Below are positions 54,141 through 64,000 of a stretch of 64,000 nt of DNA, piece by piece. A program made the position numbers and the translations under genes. How positions within the stretch are numbered: position 1 is the stretch's first letter; every line of letters starts with the position of its first letter. The stretch spans positions 9,307,821 to 9,371,820 of the forward strand of contig NC_079312.1 of NCBI RefSeq assembly GCF_029931775.1, given 5' to 3'. Origin of the DNA: Euleptes europaea (Eukaryota > Chordata > Lepidosauria > Squamata > Sphaerodactylidae). The notes below the pieces were generated by a model. That model saw only the letters and a program-made list of their open reading frames with translations, had not been told where the DNA came from and searched no databases.

Positions 54141-54236
54141 AAATCCCTTGGTGGAGGGGAAAAAAAAATGAATGAAGATAGTAACGCATGCGCATAGATT
54201 TGCACGCAGCAGCCTTCGACATACAATCTGCCTATA

Positions 54237-54612
54237 GTAGTGGAAAAGAGCAAGAGTCCAGTAGCAACCTTAAAGACTAACAGAAATATTTTCTGGCAGG
54301 GGATGAGCTTTCGTGAGCCACAGCTCACTTCTTCAATACAATATCTGCATTTGTATCTGAAGAAGTGAGCTGTGGCTCACGAAAGCTCATCCCCTGCCAG
54401 AAAATATTTTTGTTAGTCTTCAGGGTGCTACTGGACTCTTGCTCTTTTCTACTACTGCAGACAGACTAACACGGCTGTGTGTGTGTGCTAAGTGCCGTCA
54501 AGTCGCTTCCGACTCATGGCGACCCCATGAATGGAAGTCCTCCAAAATGCCCTATCTTTGACCGCCCGGCTCAGATCCTGCAAACTGAAGGCCGTGGCTT
54601 CCCACTGTGAAT
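54237..54612 (+). mobile_element. Palindromic Penelope-like element with a nested BovB end
   Basis: Bounded by the 12-bp duplication AATCTGCCTATA (54225-54236 and 54613-54624). The arms meet near 54335-54350. The right arm has CTGAAGA (54357-54363), the 6-bp stem and GAAAGCTC. The terminal 'cccactgtga' is separated from the rest by a BovB fragment at about 54476-54602. Confidence 0.65.
54476..54602 (-). mobile_element. BovB LINE 3' end, very short, nested
   Basis: Starts with (GTGT)n, then 'gtgccgtcaagtcgcttccg', as at 31178. Inserted in the tail of the palindromic element. Confidence 0.8.
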
Positions 54613-54763
54613 AATCTGCCTATATCGAGAACTGGGACAGCGATCAGATTTGTTTTCCTTTTTTCGTTGCAGTGTCTTTGGGGCGATGCAGAGTATGGGA
54701 TTGGAGGGAGCCCCATAAGCAGGTGGATTAGTTGCTTGACATTGAAATCGCAAGCACATGTTG

Positions 54764-54830
54764 TGGGGGTTACCGCACCTCGTATTCCCAGCGAAGTATT
54801 AAGAGTTTGAAAAAGTTGTAAAAAACATCC
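54764..54830. mobile_element. Half of a GGGGGTTACCGCACTT-type MITE
   Basis: Only the left end ('gggggttaccgcacc' to 'gttgtaaaaaac') is present. Confidence 0.6.
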
Positions 54831-55365
54831 GAAGCCTATAGACGCTCTACTTTTAGAGCACCCTGGTAACTGAAGGGAAGGTCTAGATTAAAACAACCAT
54901 AGATTCCAGAGAGTCTTAGGAGGCTGTGCGGGGTACCCTCAGCAATGAAAAAGCGGCTTGTCAGTTTCCCACCCTGCCCTATGTCTAATGGTGAAGATAA
55001 AGAGGGGATGGGAGAGCCACCTAGATGATGACACTATGACGGAAAACATTCTGGGCCATTTGGCCTGTGATGCGAGATGGTTCCTTTTTTGTGTGTGCGT
55101 GTTCAATGATGTAGCTGTCCTCCCCTTTTTATTTTTCCAGGAATGATGCTTTCAGGTTGTGGACTGCCTGCTTTGGATCACTAGTTTAGTGTGCAAATGC
55201 CAAACGCTGTACTGAAAAACAAGTGTTTTCGTGGGGGCAGTCTGTGTACTGTGCCCGTTGTCAACGTTTGTTCTTCTGCTGTGAACGTTCGGGAGTGTGT
55301 ATCTCTGAGCTGCCTGGGGGAACGGGGCTGCGGAGGAACTGAGAATCTCACGGCACACTCTCCAG
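54831..55365. other. Intron 1 of gene 5, unassigned part
   Basis: No feature recognised besides the acceptor 'cactctccag' at its end. Confidence 0.4.
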
Positions 55366-56112
55366 GGCCCAGCTATGCTGGAGGAATGGCCATATCAACA
55401 GATAAAAACAGAGGCACCTGATCCGGAGGACGCCCAAACAGGAGACGGGCCTTGCATTGTTGAAGCTGGGAGTATCGGGGAATTCCTTCAGATGCACCAT
55501 GGGGATGAGCAGTCAAGGGTGGAATCATACTGGACTTGGGAAGCCCAGTGGCAAGAGTTCTTGAGGAAACTAGAGTCCTCCCACTCGGGCTGGGGAGCCC
55601 CGCAGCTGCCAGGAGAGCCTTCCCCATGGGACGACGCCAAGGCCCTTCTGGCCTCCTTTGAGCAAGTGGCCGAAGCCTGCGGGTGGCCCAAAGAGGAGTG
55701 GGTGTCCCGGCTCTTGCCAGCCCTCAGCGGAGAAGCTGAGCAGGCCTTCAACAAGCTGGAGGCCAGAGACCGGGCAGATTACAGGAAGGTAAAGGTGGCC
55801 ATCTTGCGAGGAGCCGCTATGAGGTCGGAGAAGCGCCGCCAACACTTCCGACGTTTCTGCTACCAGCAGTCCGAGGGGCCGCGAGGGGCTTACAGACGGC
55901 TCCAGAAACTTTGCCATCAGTGGCTCAGGGTGGAGAAATGCTCCAAGGCCCAGATCCTGGAGCTGCTGATCCTGGAGCAGCTGCTGAGCGTCCTGCCACT
56001 AGACATCCAGAAGTGGGTCAGGGAACGTGGCCCTGAGACCTGTGCCCAAGCGGTGATCCTGGCCGAGGTTTTCCTGCAGAGGCAAGAAGAGGCTGCGAGA
56101 TGGAAGCTGCAG
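55366..56112 (+). CDS. Gene 5 exon with capsid-like N-lobe and SCAN domain (start codon at 55375)
   Basis: First coding exon, 246 codons from ATG 55375 to the donor GTAAGG at 56113. Residues 10-13 are IKTE, a SUMO-site pattern. [14 protein letters not shown] is at about 53-66. Residues 85-150 ([41 protein letters not shown]) look like the N-lobe of a Gmr1-type gag capsid. The SCAN domain (the C-lobe) is at about 156-240, with [32 protein letters not shown] and KWVRERGPE. In mammals only the SCAN part is usual; longer forms are known in lizards. This is a host gene with an intact frame. GC content is higher than in its surroundings. Confidence 0.92.
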
Positions 56113-56926
56113 GTAAGGGTGGATCAGTCTCAAAATCAGTCATCTTTATTTTTAAATTTTTTTTTAAAATTACAAACATAGAAGAAAAACAATGGTGGCA
56201 AGTCTACACGTAAGCATCAAAGGTTTCCAAATATCTAAAAATATGTCCATACGCAGTTGTTGTTTATATGCCATACATGAGGTGGGCATTCATCTCTCCA
56301 GTGTTACAAGCCGCTCTGAGCTTGGCCTTGGCCAGGAAAGGGTGGCCTATAGATCTAAATAAATAACTACATAATATATAAGTCTTTTAGCAACAGTAAG
56401 GGCATGGAGGGTTGACCATCCATCAGCCTCTAGGAGTCAGGCCAATAGTTTTAAAGTACACAAGTATCCTCAAAGATCGATTAATACTCTAATACAAAAT
56501 TGATATGGGTAATGATTTCCTCCCACGGCCGAATGATTGGACACGCCCCAAACTTATCTTTAAGAAATGCATGATGTTAGAATGCCAGCAGTTAGACGCT
56601 TTACCCTGTCCTTTACTAAAAAGGCGCTGTGGTGTCCAGTATGTCCTAAACATTTATTTTTTTTTGCTAAATACTTCATAGTTTGAGATCCATAGAAACA
56701 ACAAGTATGTTTGGGGCCATATCCCATTTCTTGACACAGGGGACATTGCCTACTCTTGGCATTACAGTCCCATTTGAGGGAGGTGCTGGGTTATGAACAA
56801 GGCGGAAGAGAGGGGTTCTTTCCATGCTGGCAGTTGTGATGTCTTGGCAGCCTTTAAAAATGGCTCCCAATAGCATTTTGCCATTTTCATTAGACACGCA
56901 AGAAGTGTGTCTGCCTGAACCATAAA
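56113..56926. other. Intron 2 of gene 5, unassigned part
   Basis: A T-rich stretch at 56145-56170 may be the reversed A tail of an old LINE that extends to about 56770. I cannot name it. Confidence 0.4.
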
Positions 56927-57050
56927 TAGGGTTGCCAGGTTCCTCTTTGCAACTGGCGGGAGGTTTTTGGGGCGGAGCCTGAGGAGGGCAGCTGTCTCCA
57001 TTATAAGGCTGCCCAACATTTTCTGATTGGCCCTATGGCAGCCATTTTAT
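56927..57050. mobile_element. Partial MITE (AGGGTTGCCA type)
   Basis: Starts 'agggttgccaggttcct' with 'ggggcggagcctgagg'. The right half is missing or replaced. Confidence 0.5.
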
Positions 57051-57071
57051 GGCTGGTACCTGCCATTTGTT

Positions 57072-57270
57072 AGGAAAAGCTAGGAAAAGTTGAGGGCAGC
57101 AGAAAAAGAGGAAGACCCTACAAGAGATGGATTGACTCAATAAAGGAAGCCACAACCTTCAGTTTGCAAGATCTGAGCAAGGCTGTCAAAGATAGGACAT
57201 TTTGGAGGACTTTCATTCATAGGGTCGCCATGAGTCGGAAGCGACTTGACGGGACTTAACACACACACAC
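57072..57270 (+). mobile_element. BovB LINE 3' end
   Basis: A plus-strand copy with 'aagaggaagaccctacaaga', 'catttggaggac'-like sequence and the end 'gtcggaagcgacttgacggg', then (AC)n. Confidence 0.85.
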
Positions 57271-57274
57271 ACCT

Positions 57275-57584
57275 GCCATTTGTACACAAAACACCCAAAG
57301 TGCCTGCAGACACGGCAAGGTTGGGGACTCCTGCTCTTAGTGCTAACTCTGAAAAGTTCTAACCATGAAAAGCTTCACCTGCCCATTTCCACACATTCAG
57401 CCTTCATTCAAGGGACAGGAGGTTTTCCTCAAGGCCTGTTCACAACCCTTTTCCATCACCTATTTGGAAAAAGGTGCCTCCATTATAAGGGGACACTTGA
57501 ATTGGAACTGGCCAACATTTTCTGATTGGCCCCATGGCCCAATGGCCCAATGGAACCCGCCAGTTGTGGGAGGAATGGCAGCAT
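57275..57584. other. Intron 2 of gene 5 with an internal duplication
   Basis: Sequence at 57275-57358 recurs at 57810-57892, and 'aacattttctgattggcccc' recurs from 57010 at 57513. A segment of about 500 bp was duplicated here before the BovB end and the 5S SINE inserted. Confidence 0.5.
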
Positions 57585-57790
57585 GGTATAGCTCGATCTC
57601 ATCAGATCTCGAAAGCTAAACAGGGTCAGCCCTGGTTAGTATTTGGACAGGAGACCACCAAGGAATACCAGGGTTGCTATGCAGAGGAAGGCACTGGCAA
57701 ACCACGCCTGTTTGTCTTTTGCCTTGAAAACCTCATAAGGGGTTGCCATAAGTTGGCTGCGACTTGAAGGCACTTTACACACACACATTC
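57585..57790 (+). repeat. 5S-rRNA-derived SINE
   Basis: A well-preserved plus-strand copy ('gatctcgaaagctaaacagg') ending in (CA)n. Confidence 0.85.
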
Positions 57791-57910
57791 ACACACACAC
57801 ACACAAACACCACTTGTATGCAAAATACCAAAAGCGCCCGCAGACATGGCAAGGTTGGGTGCTCCTACTCTTAGTGCTAACCCTGAAGAGCGGTTTCATT
57901 GTTCTTTCAG

Positions 57911-58028
57911 GAGCCAACACCACTTGTGAATTGCCCAGAGGCTGAGCAGACTCCACCTGACACTGGGAAGAAGCCTCTGGGCCAGGATGTGAAGGAAGAG
58001 GTTGATGACATAGATGTGAATTTTCAGG
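57911..58028 (+). CDS. Gene 5 linker exon
   Basis: 118 bp, acceptor 'gttctttcag', donor GTAAGG. Reads EPTPLVNCPEAEQTPPD and then GQDVKEEVDDIDVNFQ plus one base of a split codon. VKEE fits a SUMO-site pattern. Acidic spacer between SCAN and the fingers; no KRAB. Confidence 0.85.
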
Positions 58029-58196
58029 GTAAGGAATTCCTGTTCCTCGATTCCTCAGTGCTTGGAAGTCTCTGAGGTGGCTGCTTCTCTCCTGGCTGAC
58101 AGCTACATTGGATATATTTAAAGAAAACCCATTTGTGCTGGAATCCCAAGTACTGCCAGTATGAGGTTTGTTACAAATCTCCTTAAATTCTGTGTC

Positions 58197-58443
58197 CAGC
58201 ATGTTGTAGTGGTTAAGAGCAGTGGACTCTAATCTGGTGAACAGGGTTAGTTTTGCCACTCCTCTACATGAAGCCTGCCGGGTGACCTTGGGCTAGTCAC
58301 AGTTCTCTCAGGACTCTCTCAGCCCCACCTACCTCACAAAGTGTCTGTTGTGGGGAGAGGAAGGGAAGGCAGTTGTAAGTCGGGTTGAGCCTCCTTAAAG
58401 GTAGAGAAAATTGGGGTATAAAAACCAACTCTTCTTCTTCTCT
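58197..58443 (+). repeat. tRNA-derived SINE, long form
   Basis: Starts 'ccagcatgttgtagtggtta' and ends 'ccaactcttcttcttc', as at 28795-29108. Confidence 0.8.
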
Positions 58444-58520
58444 TCTTCCATGTGAGATTTCTGGTTCATGCTTTTTGGGATATAGCCATTTCTCTGTCAC
58501 AGAGGTTTAAAATTGCCCAT

Positions 58521-59821
58521 GTTTTGTTTCAGAATCTACCAGTTTTAAAAGGAACAAAAAAATTTCAACAGTGGAAAAAAGAACTGGTTAGATTTATTTG
58601 GGGTCATAACAGACATAGAACTGCCTATAGAAATTTGACGGATAATAAAGAAAGAGGTGGTATGACATTTCCGGATCTAAGATACTATTATGAAGCAGCC
58701 TGCTTTGACTGGTTAAAAGATTGGATTATTTAGGAAATTCTAGATTGTTGGATTTGGAGGGTGCTAATTTAAGATATGGGTGGCACGCATACTTATGGTA
58801 TGACAAAGATAAAATAAACAAAGACTTTAATCATCATATTATAAGAGTTAGTCTACAACAAGTGTGGAAAAGATATAGAAGAGGTTTTGAATCTAAAACT
58901 CCGGGCTGGCTCTGCCCTTTAGAAGCGATTACAAGAAGAAAACCAAACATGGATCAAGATAGCAAGACATATAGGAAATATATACAAAAAGATAAAGTAC
59001 AATGGAAACTAAAAAATAAGGAAGAGTGTGGAATAACAAACTGGTTCAAATGTTATCAACTAAATGATGTCTTCAAAAAAGATCAAATATTAGGATTTGC
59101 AGATTAAAAAACAAAGCTAGAAAAGATATTAGATACGGGAAACAAAGGACAAATTTCTAGGTTGTACCAACTAATATTAGAATATAATTCAGAAGAGGAA
59201 AGAGTTCAAACGGGCAAGAGATCTGGGTCATAATATAGAAATGGAAGAATGGGAAAGACTCTGGACGCAAGAATATAAATTTACAATAGCCAGTAGCATA
59301 AAAGAAAATATGTATAAAATGTTTTATAGAGGATACACCACTCCTGTATTAGTGGCAAAGATGGATAATACAATTTCAGATAAATGTTGGAGATGTAAAG
59401 AGACGAAAGGTACCTTCTATCATGCCTGGTGGACGTGCGGAAAAAATATTTTTTTTTGGAAAAGTGTTATTACGGAAATGGGGAATCTGATACAGAGTAA
59501 GATAAAGAAGAAACCAGAAACTTGTTTACTAGGTTTATTCCTGAAAGATATTAAAAAGGAAGATAAAGCAGTCGATTTTACAAAAATGATGAGGGGGTTG
59601 TAAGCAAAATAAATAAATACAGGGTAAGTTAAGTTAAAGTATAAATCTTAGAGATTAATCAACAGGAGTCGTTCATGGGTGAAGGGGGGTGATGGGAGAT
59701 GGAGGGTTACAAAGTGAAGGTAATGGGTAAACTGAGTATTACTATTTTCCTTCTTTTTTTTTGTTGTAATAATGAAATAATGTAATCCATCTTCTATGAA
59801 AACAATAAAAAAAATTTTTAA
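58521..59821 (+). mobile_element. 5'-truncated L1 LINE in intron 3 of gene 5
   Basis: Bounded by the duplication AAAATTGCCCAT (58509-58520 and 59822-59833). It covers the last third of ORF2: a piece with FQQWKKELVRFIWG and GGMTFPDLRYYYEAA, a middle piece, and the terminal cysteine motif CWRC ... H ... C near 59390-59440. The frame is broken at two places at least (stop near 58731, frameshift between about 59107 and 59241). An A-rich 3' end follows. Older than the copy at 27178-28003. Confidence 0.82.
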
Positions 59822-60023
59822 AAAATTGCCCATAAGGCTTGGTGGCAAAGTTCCGCCTTTGTTTTTAAAAAACAAAAACAAAGGAGAAAAGCCCATCATG
59901 TGCCGTTAAGTTGTGAAGGTGTTTTTCCAGCGTGCTCCCAGCCAAGCTGGCCTTCTCCTGTTATCTATCTAGTGGTCAGTGCAAACTCTTGTGTTAGGAT
60001 TCGTTTCTCATTCTTTCCAGCAG

Positions 60024-60940
60024 GTCCCAGGCAAGGGAACGAGAGTGAAAGGGGAAATAATCAACCGGAAAGTCCCATGCAAGCTCTGCCCCAACAGACA
60101 ACACAAGAGGACATTTCCCAGGATCAGGAACAGGCAGGAGCTGCTAAGTACCAACACCAACCAAAGAGAAGGCGAAGAAACCGCTGTAGGAACCAAAAAC
60201 GTGCATCTGTTTCTTGTCTACAGAATGAGAAGGCTGTCAATGAAACCCCACACCAGCAGAAACCAAATACACAGCCGGAGTCCACAGAAGTGCTCAGAGT
60301 AGATTCAGGCCATCTTATATGTGACCAAAGTCTACTTCAGTGTACTGAGAAAGGCCTTGGTCACAGAGACCCCCTTGTGAGGAACCAGCAGATCCCACCA
60401 GGGAATGGCCTGCATAAATGCTGTTCCTGCAGTAAAACCTTCAGTCAGAGGTCTCAGCTCGTTCTCCATGAAAGGATACACATGGAGATACTCTATCAAT
60501 GCTCCCACTGCCCCAAAGCCTTCAGCCAGCACTGTCAGCGGGTTGCACACGAGAGAACCCACACTGGACGGAATTCGTACAAATGCTCTTTCTGTGGGAT
60601 CAGCTTCAGCCGGAACTGGCTTCTTGTCCTGCATGAAAGATCCCACGCTGACCGGAAACCCTACAAGTGCTTGTACTGTGGGAAGAGCTTCAACTGGAAG
60701 TCACAGTTCATCACCCACGAGAGATCCCACATCAGGGAGAAACGGGGGAACGGCGAAAAGCCGTATAAATGCTCAATCTGCGAACAGTCGTTCACCCATC
60801 ACTGGCTCCACGCAATGCACGAAGGGACACACACTGGCAAGAAACCCTTCGAGTGTGTGCGGTGTGGGAAAAGATTCTATTCGGATACGGGCCTCATTAA
60901 CCATGAACGGATTCATGCATCAGAGATGAAAACAACCTGA
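60024..60940 (+). CDS. Gene 5 zinc-finger exon, 6 divergent C2H2 fingers (SCAN zinc-finger protein)
   Basis: Last coding exon, starting after a CAGCAG double acceptor (60018-60023) with GPRQGNESERG in phase. The three exons give about 590 aa. About 130 residues of polar, Gln-rich linker with a basic KRRRRNR stretch (a possible nuclear signal) precede six fingers. The fingers have HER-x-H ends instead of the HQR-x-H of genes 1 to 4, and the linkers are irregular (MEIL, TGRNS, ADRKP, a 12-residue one with EKRGNGEKP, TGKKP). Finger 5 has MHEGTH. This points to an older, separately evolving lineage. An AATAAA at 61403-61408 could end the transcript. Confidence 0.92.
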
Positions 60941-61845
60941 ATAATCCAGGAGTCTTCATATGCCAGTTGCACCTTATTGTGGAATTTACAGTACATAATA
61001 CCTGTAGTCTTACCCTTTGGGAGAAGATTCTGTGAGAATATGTTTACTGTGAGACAGAAAAGAACCCATAGGGGAGAAAAACTGTTCAAAATCTTCTGCA
61101 CGGAAATTAGTCATTTAGTGGACCCCTTGGGAGTTAGAAAGTGTGTAAGTTTTAATCATGGGTTATTTTAATTTAATTGAATTTAGATTTTTGTTTTATT
61201 TCCCATGCAAAAAGAATTGTGTGGATTTCATGGTGTAGAATAATAGCCAGAATTAAGAAATCTTGCGGATGGTCAACATCAGCCTTGATCTCCAGTTTGT
61301 TGATTTTTATTTTTTCCGATATTGATATTCTGTGCCCCCCCTGCAAGATACAGCCTTAAGAAAATGCACTCACTACATCCTTCTGTTTAAAATTTAAAGG
61401 GGAATAAAGTAATGAGCTTTTTTTGAATTCGTATTGATAATATTGTAAGGATTATGACCAATAGGAAGTGGATCCATCCAGCCAAAACATACCAAAGACT
61501 AAAAAAACCAAATGAGGCAATGCCACCTCCTTCCTGTGGTAGCACAGTGAAGGAATTGCTTTTTATATGAGGTGCTGGAGAATAATGAAGCTAGATTTAT
61601 TCAGGTTCCTTGTTGTTTCCCTTGTTAGATGCAGTTTCTGAGGACTAATGGCCTCACACAGACAGAGATCAAGTTTTCTGCATGCAGATTATTTTTATTT
61701 TATGGAGGAACACTCAATCATATGAACTCCTTGTAAATCAGGAATTGGACAAGCTGTCTAAAGGTTTACAGGCCTGTAGCTACCATGGGACATATGAGGG
61801 AGTGCCATCTGAGAAATACGTCATGCCCCCTCATAATTATTAAAA
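60941..61845 (+). other. 3' UTR and flank of gene 5
   Basis: 61047-61085 ('agacagaaaagaacccatag' and 'ggggagaaaaactgttcaaa') looks like the remains of one more finger and its linker. AATAAA is at 61403-61408. Nothing else recognised. Confidence 0.45.
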
Positions 61846-61849
61846 AAGG

Positions 61850-62150
61850 TAAAGATAAAGGTCCCCTGTGCAAGCACCAGGTCATTCCTGACCCATGGGG
61901 TGACGTCACATCCCGACGTTTACCAGGAAGACTGTGTTTACGGGATGATTTGCCAGTGCCTTCCCCAGTCATCTTCCCTTTACCCCCAGCAAGCTGGGTA
62001 CTCATTTTACTGACCTTGGAAGGGCGGAAGGCTGAGTCGACCTTGAGCCGGCTACCTGAAACCGACTTCCATCGGAATCGAACTCAGGTCGTGAGCAGAG
62101 CTTGGACTGCAGTACTGCAGCTTACCCCCTTGCCACAGGGCTTCTCATAA
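61850..62150 (-). repeat. tRNA-derived SINE, another family, minus orientation
   Basis: Read on the minus strand it starts with a tRNA-like head ('ctgtggcaagggggtaagct' and 'gagttcgattccg'). The body contains 'gacgtcaccccatgggtcag' and ends in 'ctttacct'. This family appears once in the window. Confidence 0.75.
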
Positions 62151-62802
62151 TTATTAGCTTTATTTAAAAAAAAATATCCCCTTCCTATCCAGATTAATTC
62201 TCATCCGCTGTGTGCTGGGCTCTTTGCTTCTTTTATTTTCAATTTCCACAGTGACAAGTAAGAAAGTTGGACAGAAAAACTGGTGTGGAGATTTATACCA
62301 TTTTGGAGTTGCCTCTGTGACAGCCAGGTGCTTTCTCGGTTCCTCACCCTTACCCGTCACAGGGAATGCAACAAGTTATTGGTTATTTACAGCAAGGGAT
62401 GGCAGAAGCTCTGCTTTAGAACAGTGACAATTTCACACACCCTCAGCTTAACACAAATGACAGGCAGAGAGAGGTGTGAAATAGGGTTAGATTGTGCCTT
62501 GGGATATTTGCCTCTGTCCCCTCATGAATCACTAACCCACTATTCCCCTAAGATAACACAGGTTACCTGCTGTATTCTTGCCTTGTCATTGGCTCCTCAG
62601 CCCTATGCACCTATACTATAGATGTCTGAGAACTTTTAACTACCTAATTGTTCTCCTGGTATTTTTTCCCTGTTTCTATGTTGTTTCCTCAAGGAGAGGA
62701 CAGATTTTCCTTCCATGTAACTCTCCTCCACCCAGTTGGTTGATGCTGCTATCTGCCTACTCCCCCTGTAGGCTAGGAATTGCTATGTTACCTGGAGGGT
62801 GG
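62151..62802. other. Unassigned spacer
   Basis: No gene or named repeat. Confidence 0.35.
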
Positions 62803-62810
62803 AACTAGAG

Positions 62811-63337
62811 CAGGGGTGGGGAACCTTTTTTCCCGCCAATGGCCATTTGGATATTTATAACATCATTCGCTGGCCATACAAAATTATCAGCTTAAAAATT
62901 AGCTGACAAAGCCCCAAGCAGGCGGCTGCCCCAGCGCGGGCAAGTAGGCAGGTATCCAACCAGTGGCGCACTCGCCCACCTGGTGGCACAGGATGGTCTG
63001 TTGCACCAGCCGGGCGTAGCCGTCCAGCCGGAGTTGCTCCTGCTCCGCATGGTCGGGGTCGGATTCTACAGCCGGCTCCTGCTACCTCCGCCTGCAGGGA
63101 TGAAATGAGGACACACAGGCTAAGAACTCCCCCCATTGCGCATTCTGGCCCTGCCCCCTTTAACCCCTCCACTGTCACCACTTCCACCCCCAGCCCTCTT
63201 GTAGTACAGAGGGAATACGTTTCTCCATGGCCCAGGTGGGAAAGGGTTAACACAGTTTCTTGGGCGGCCCTAGCAGCTCCATAGCTAAGGACTCTTCTGC
63301 AAGGCAGAAAAAAGGTTCCTGACGTTCCCCACCCCTG
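62811..63337. mobile_element. hAT-type non-autonomous element, 527 bp
   Basis: Ends CAGGGGTGGGGAACCTTTTT and GACGTTCCCCACCCCTG, with the 8-bp duplication AACTAGAG (62803-62810 and 63338-63345). The open frame on the minus strand (228 codons) crosses the whole element and its flank and has no domain, so I do not call a gene. Confidence 0.85.
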
Positions 63338-63576
63338 AACTAGAGGCTGCCCATCACAGCCTCCTGCGCAGTGAGATATTTGTCTCAGAAATAGGTGGGC
63401 CCAGGGGGAGGGGAGAGCAGAAAAAAGAATTCCTTGTTTAGTACAAGGTATTACCCTTTTATTGCAAGCCACTTTGCTGTAACTTGCCTGTGTGAAAGAA
63501 TACGAGCATATGAGATGCGCAGAACGCCGTTCACTCACCAATGAATAACCACATTCAAGCCCCTTTCCTTTTTTTT

Positions 63577-63593
63577 TGCCGTCAAGTCACAGC

Positions 63594-63642
<49 letters not shown>

Positions 63643-63840
63643 CTGCCATTAAATCGCATCCAACTCATGGTGACCCCTTATGGGGTTTTCAAGGCAAGAG
63701 ACTAACAGAAGTGGTTTGCCATTGCCTTCCTCTGCATAGTGACCCTGGTATTCCTTGGTGGTCTCCTAACCAAATACTAACCAGGGCTGACCCTGCTTAG
63801 CTTCCGAGATCTAATGAGATCAGGCTATATACCATACTGC
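63577..63840 (-). repeat. 5S-rRNA-derived SINE with (TG)n
   Basis: The minus-strand copy has a clear 5S core on the right. A TG run (63599-63639) lies inside its tail. Confidence 0.85.
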
Positions 63841-63844
63841 CTTC

Positions 63845-64000
63845 CCTCCCACAAGTGACTTATGGTGAATCCAAATACTTGCCAACGAGGCTGAGAGTAT
63901 GTGACTGGCCCAAGGTCACCCAGCAAGTTTCCATGGCAGAGTGGGGATTCAAGCCTGAGTTTCCCAGATCCTAGTCCCACACCTTAACCACTACACCATG
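63845..64000 (-). repeat. tRNA-derived SINE, minus orientation, cut by the window end
   Basis: Contains 'ggattcaagcctgagtttcc' and ends in 'accactacaccatg', the reversed tRNA-like head. Confidence 0.75.

Noticed and set aside
58029-60023. A KRAB exon in gene 5
   Set aside because: I looked for the FEEV...EEEW pattern and its decayed forms on the + strand and saw only a SINE and an L1.
62855-63541. A 228-codon minus-strand gene
   Set aside because: It spans a hAT element and its flank, has no domain and no splice support.

Overview
The window looks like nuclear DNA of a squamate reptile (lizard or snake; I cannot name the species). The support is the repeat mix: BovB (RTE) LINE ends, many 5S-rRNA-derived SINEs with a BovB-like tail, several tRNA-derived SINE families, CR1 LINE 3' ends, 5'-truncated L1 copies, hAT-type MITEs, and short palindromic elements that look Penelope-like. 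Genes are split into small exons with GT-AG borders, and repeats fill nearly all introns and spacers.

The genes form a head-to-tail cluster of five C2H2 zinc-finger genes, all on the + strand. Gene 1 (727-2715, 5' part outside the window) has a linker exon, a KRAB-A exon and 10 fingers. Gene 2 (about 10.9-22.1 kb) is SCAN + KRAB + a 24-finger array. Gene 3 (about 26.8-37.3 kb) is SCAN + KRAB + 9 fingers. Gene 4 (about 39.9-48.8 kb) is SCAN + KRAB-A + KRAB-B + 9 fingers. Gene 5 (about 53.7-60.9 kb) is a different branch: a longer gag-derived capsid-like N-lobe plus SCAN, no KRAB that I can find, and 6 divergent fingers. For every gene the exon phases fit and give one open reading frame: about 1015, 587, 669 and 590 aa for genes 2 to 5, and at least 429 aa for gene 1. 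Genes 1 and 2 are close paralogues, including 1 kb of 3' flank; genes 3 and 4 are another close pair. Genes 2 to 4 each start with a related non-coding leader exon, and a decayed fifth copy of that leader lies at 51.3 kb.

By family knowledge these are nuclear DNA-binding regulators. The fingers read DNA, SCAN lets paralogues dimerise, and KRAB recruits TRIM28 for silencing. Such clusters grow by tandem duplication and often target transposable elements, which would suit this repeat-dense setting; that last point is inference.

The most notable non-genic signal is a set of short palindromic insertions (10.5, 24.6, 40.8, 42.9, 52.6 and 54.4 kb, with several remnants). Their cores match the layout of a hammerhead ribozyme with a tiny self-complementary stem III, and four of them are bounded by clean 12-13 bp target-site duplications. 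One sits inside a hAT MITE whose uninterrupted copy is also in the window, so its ends can be read directly.
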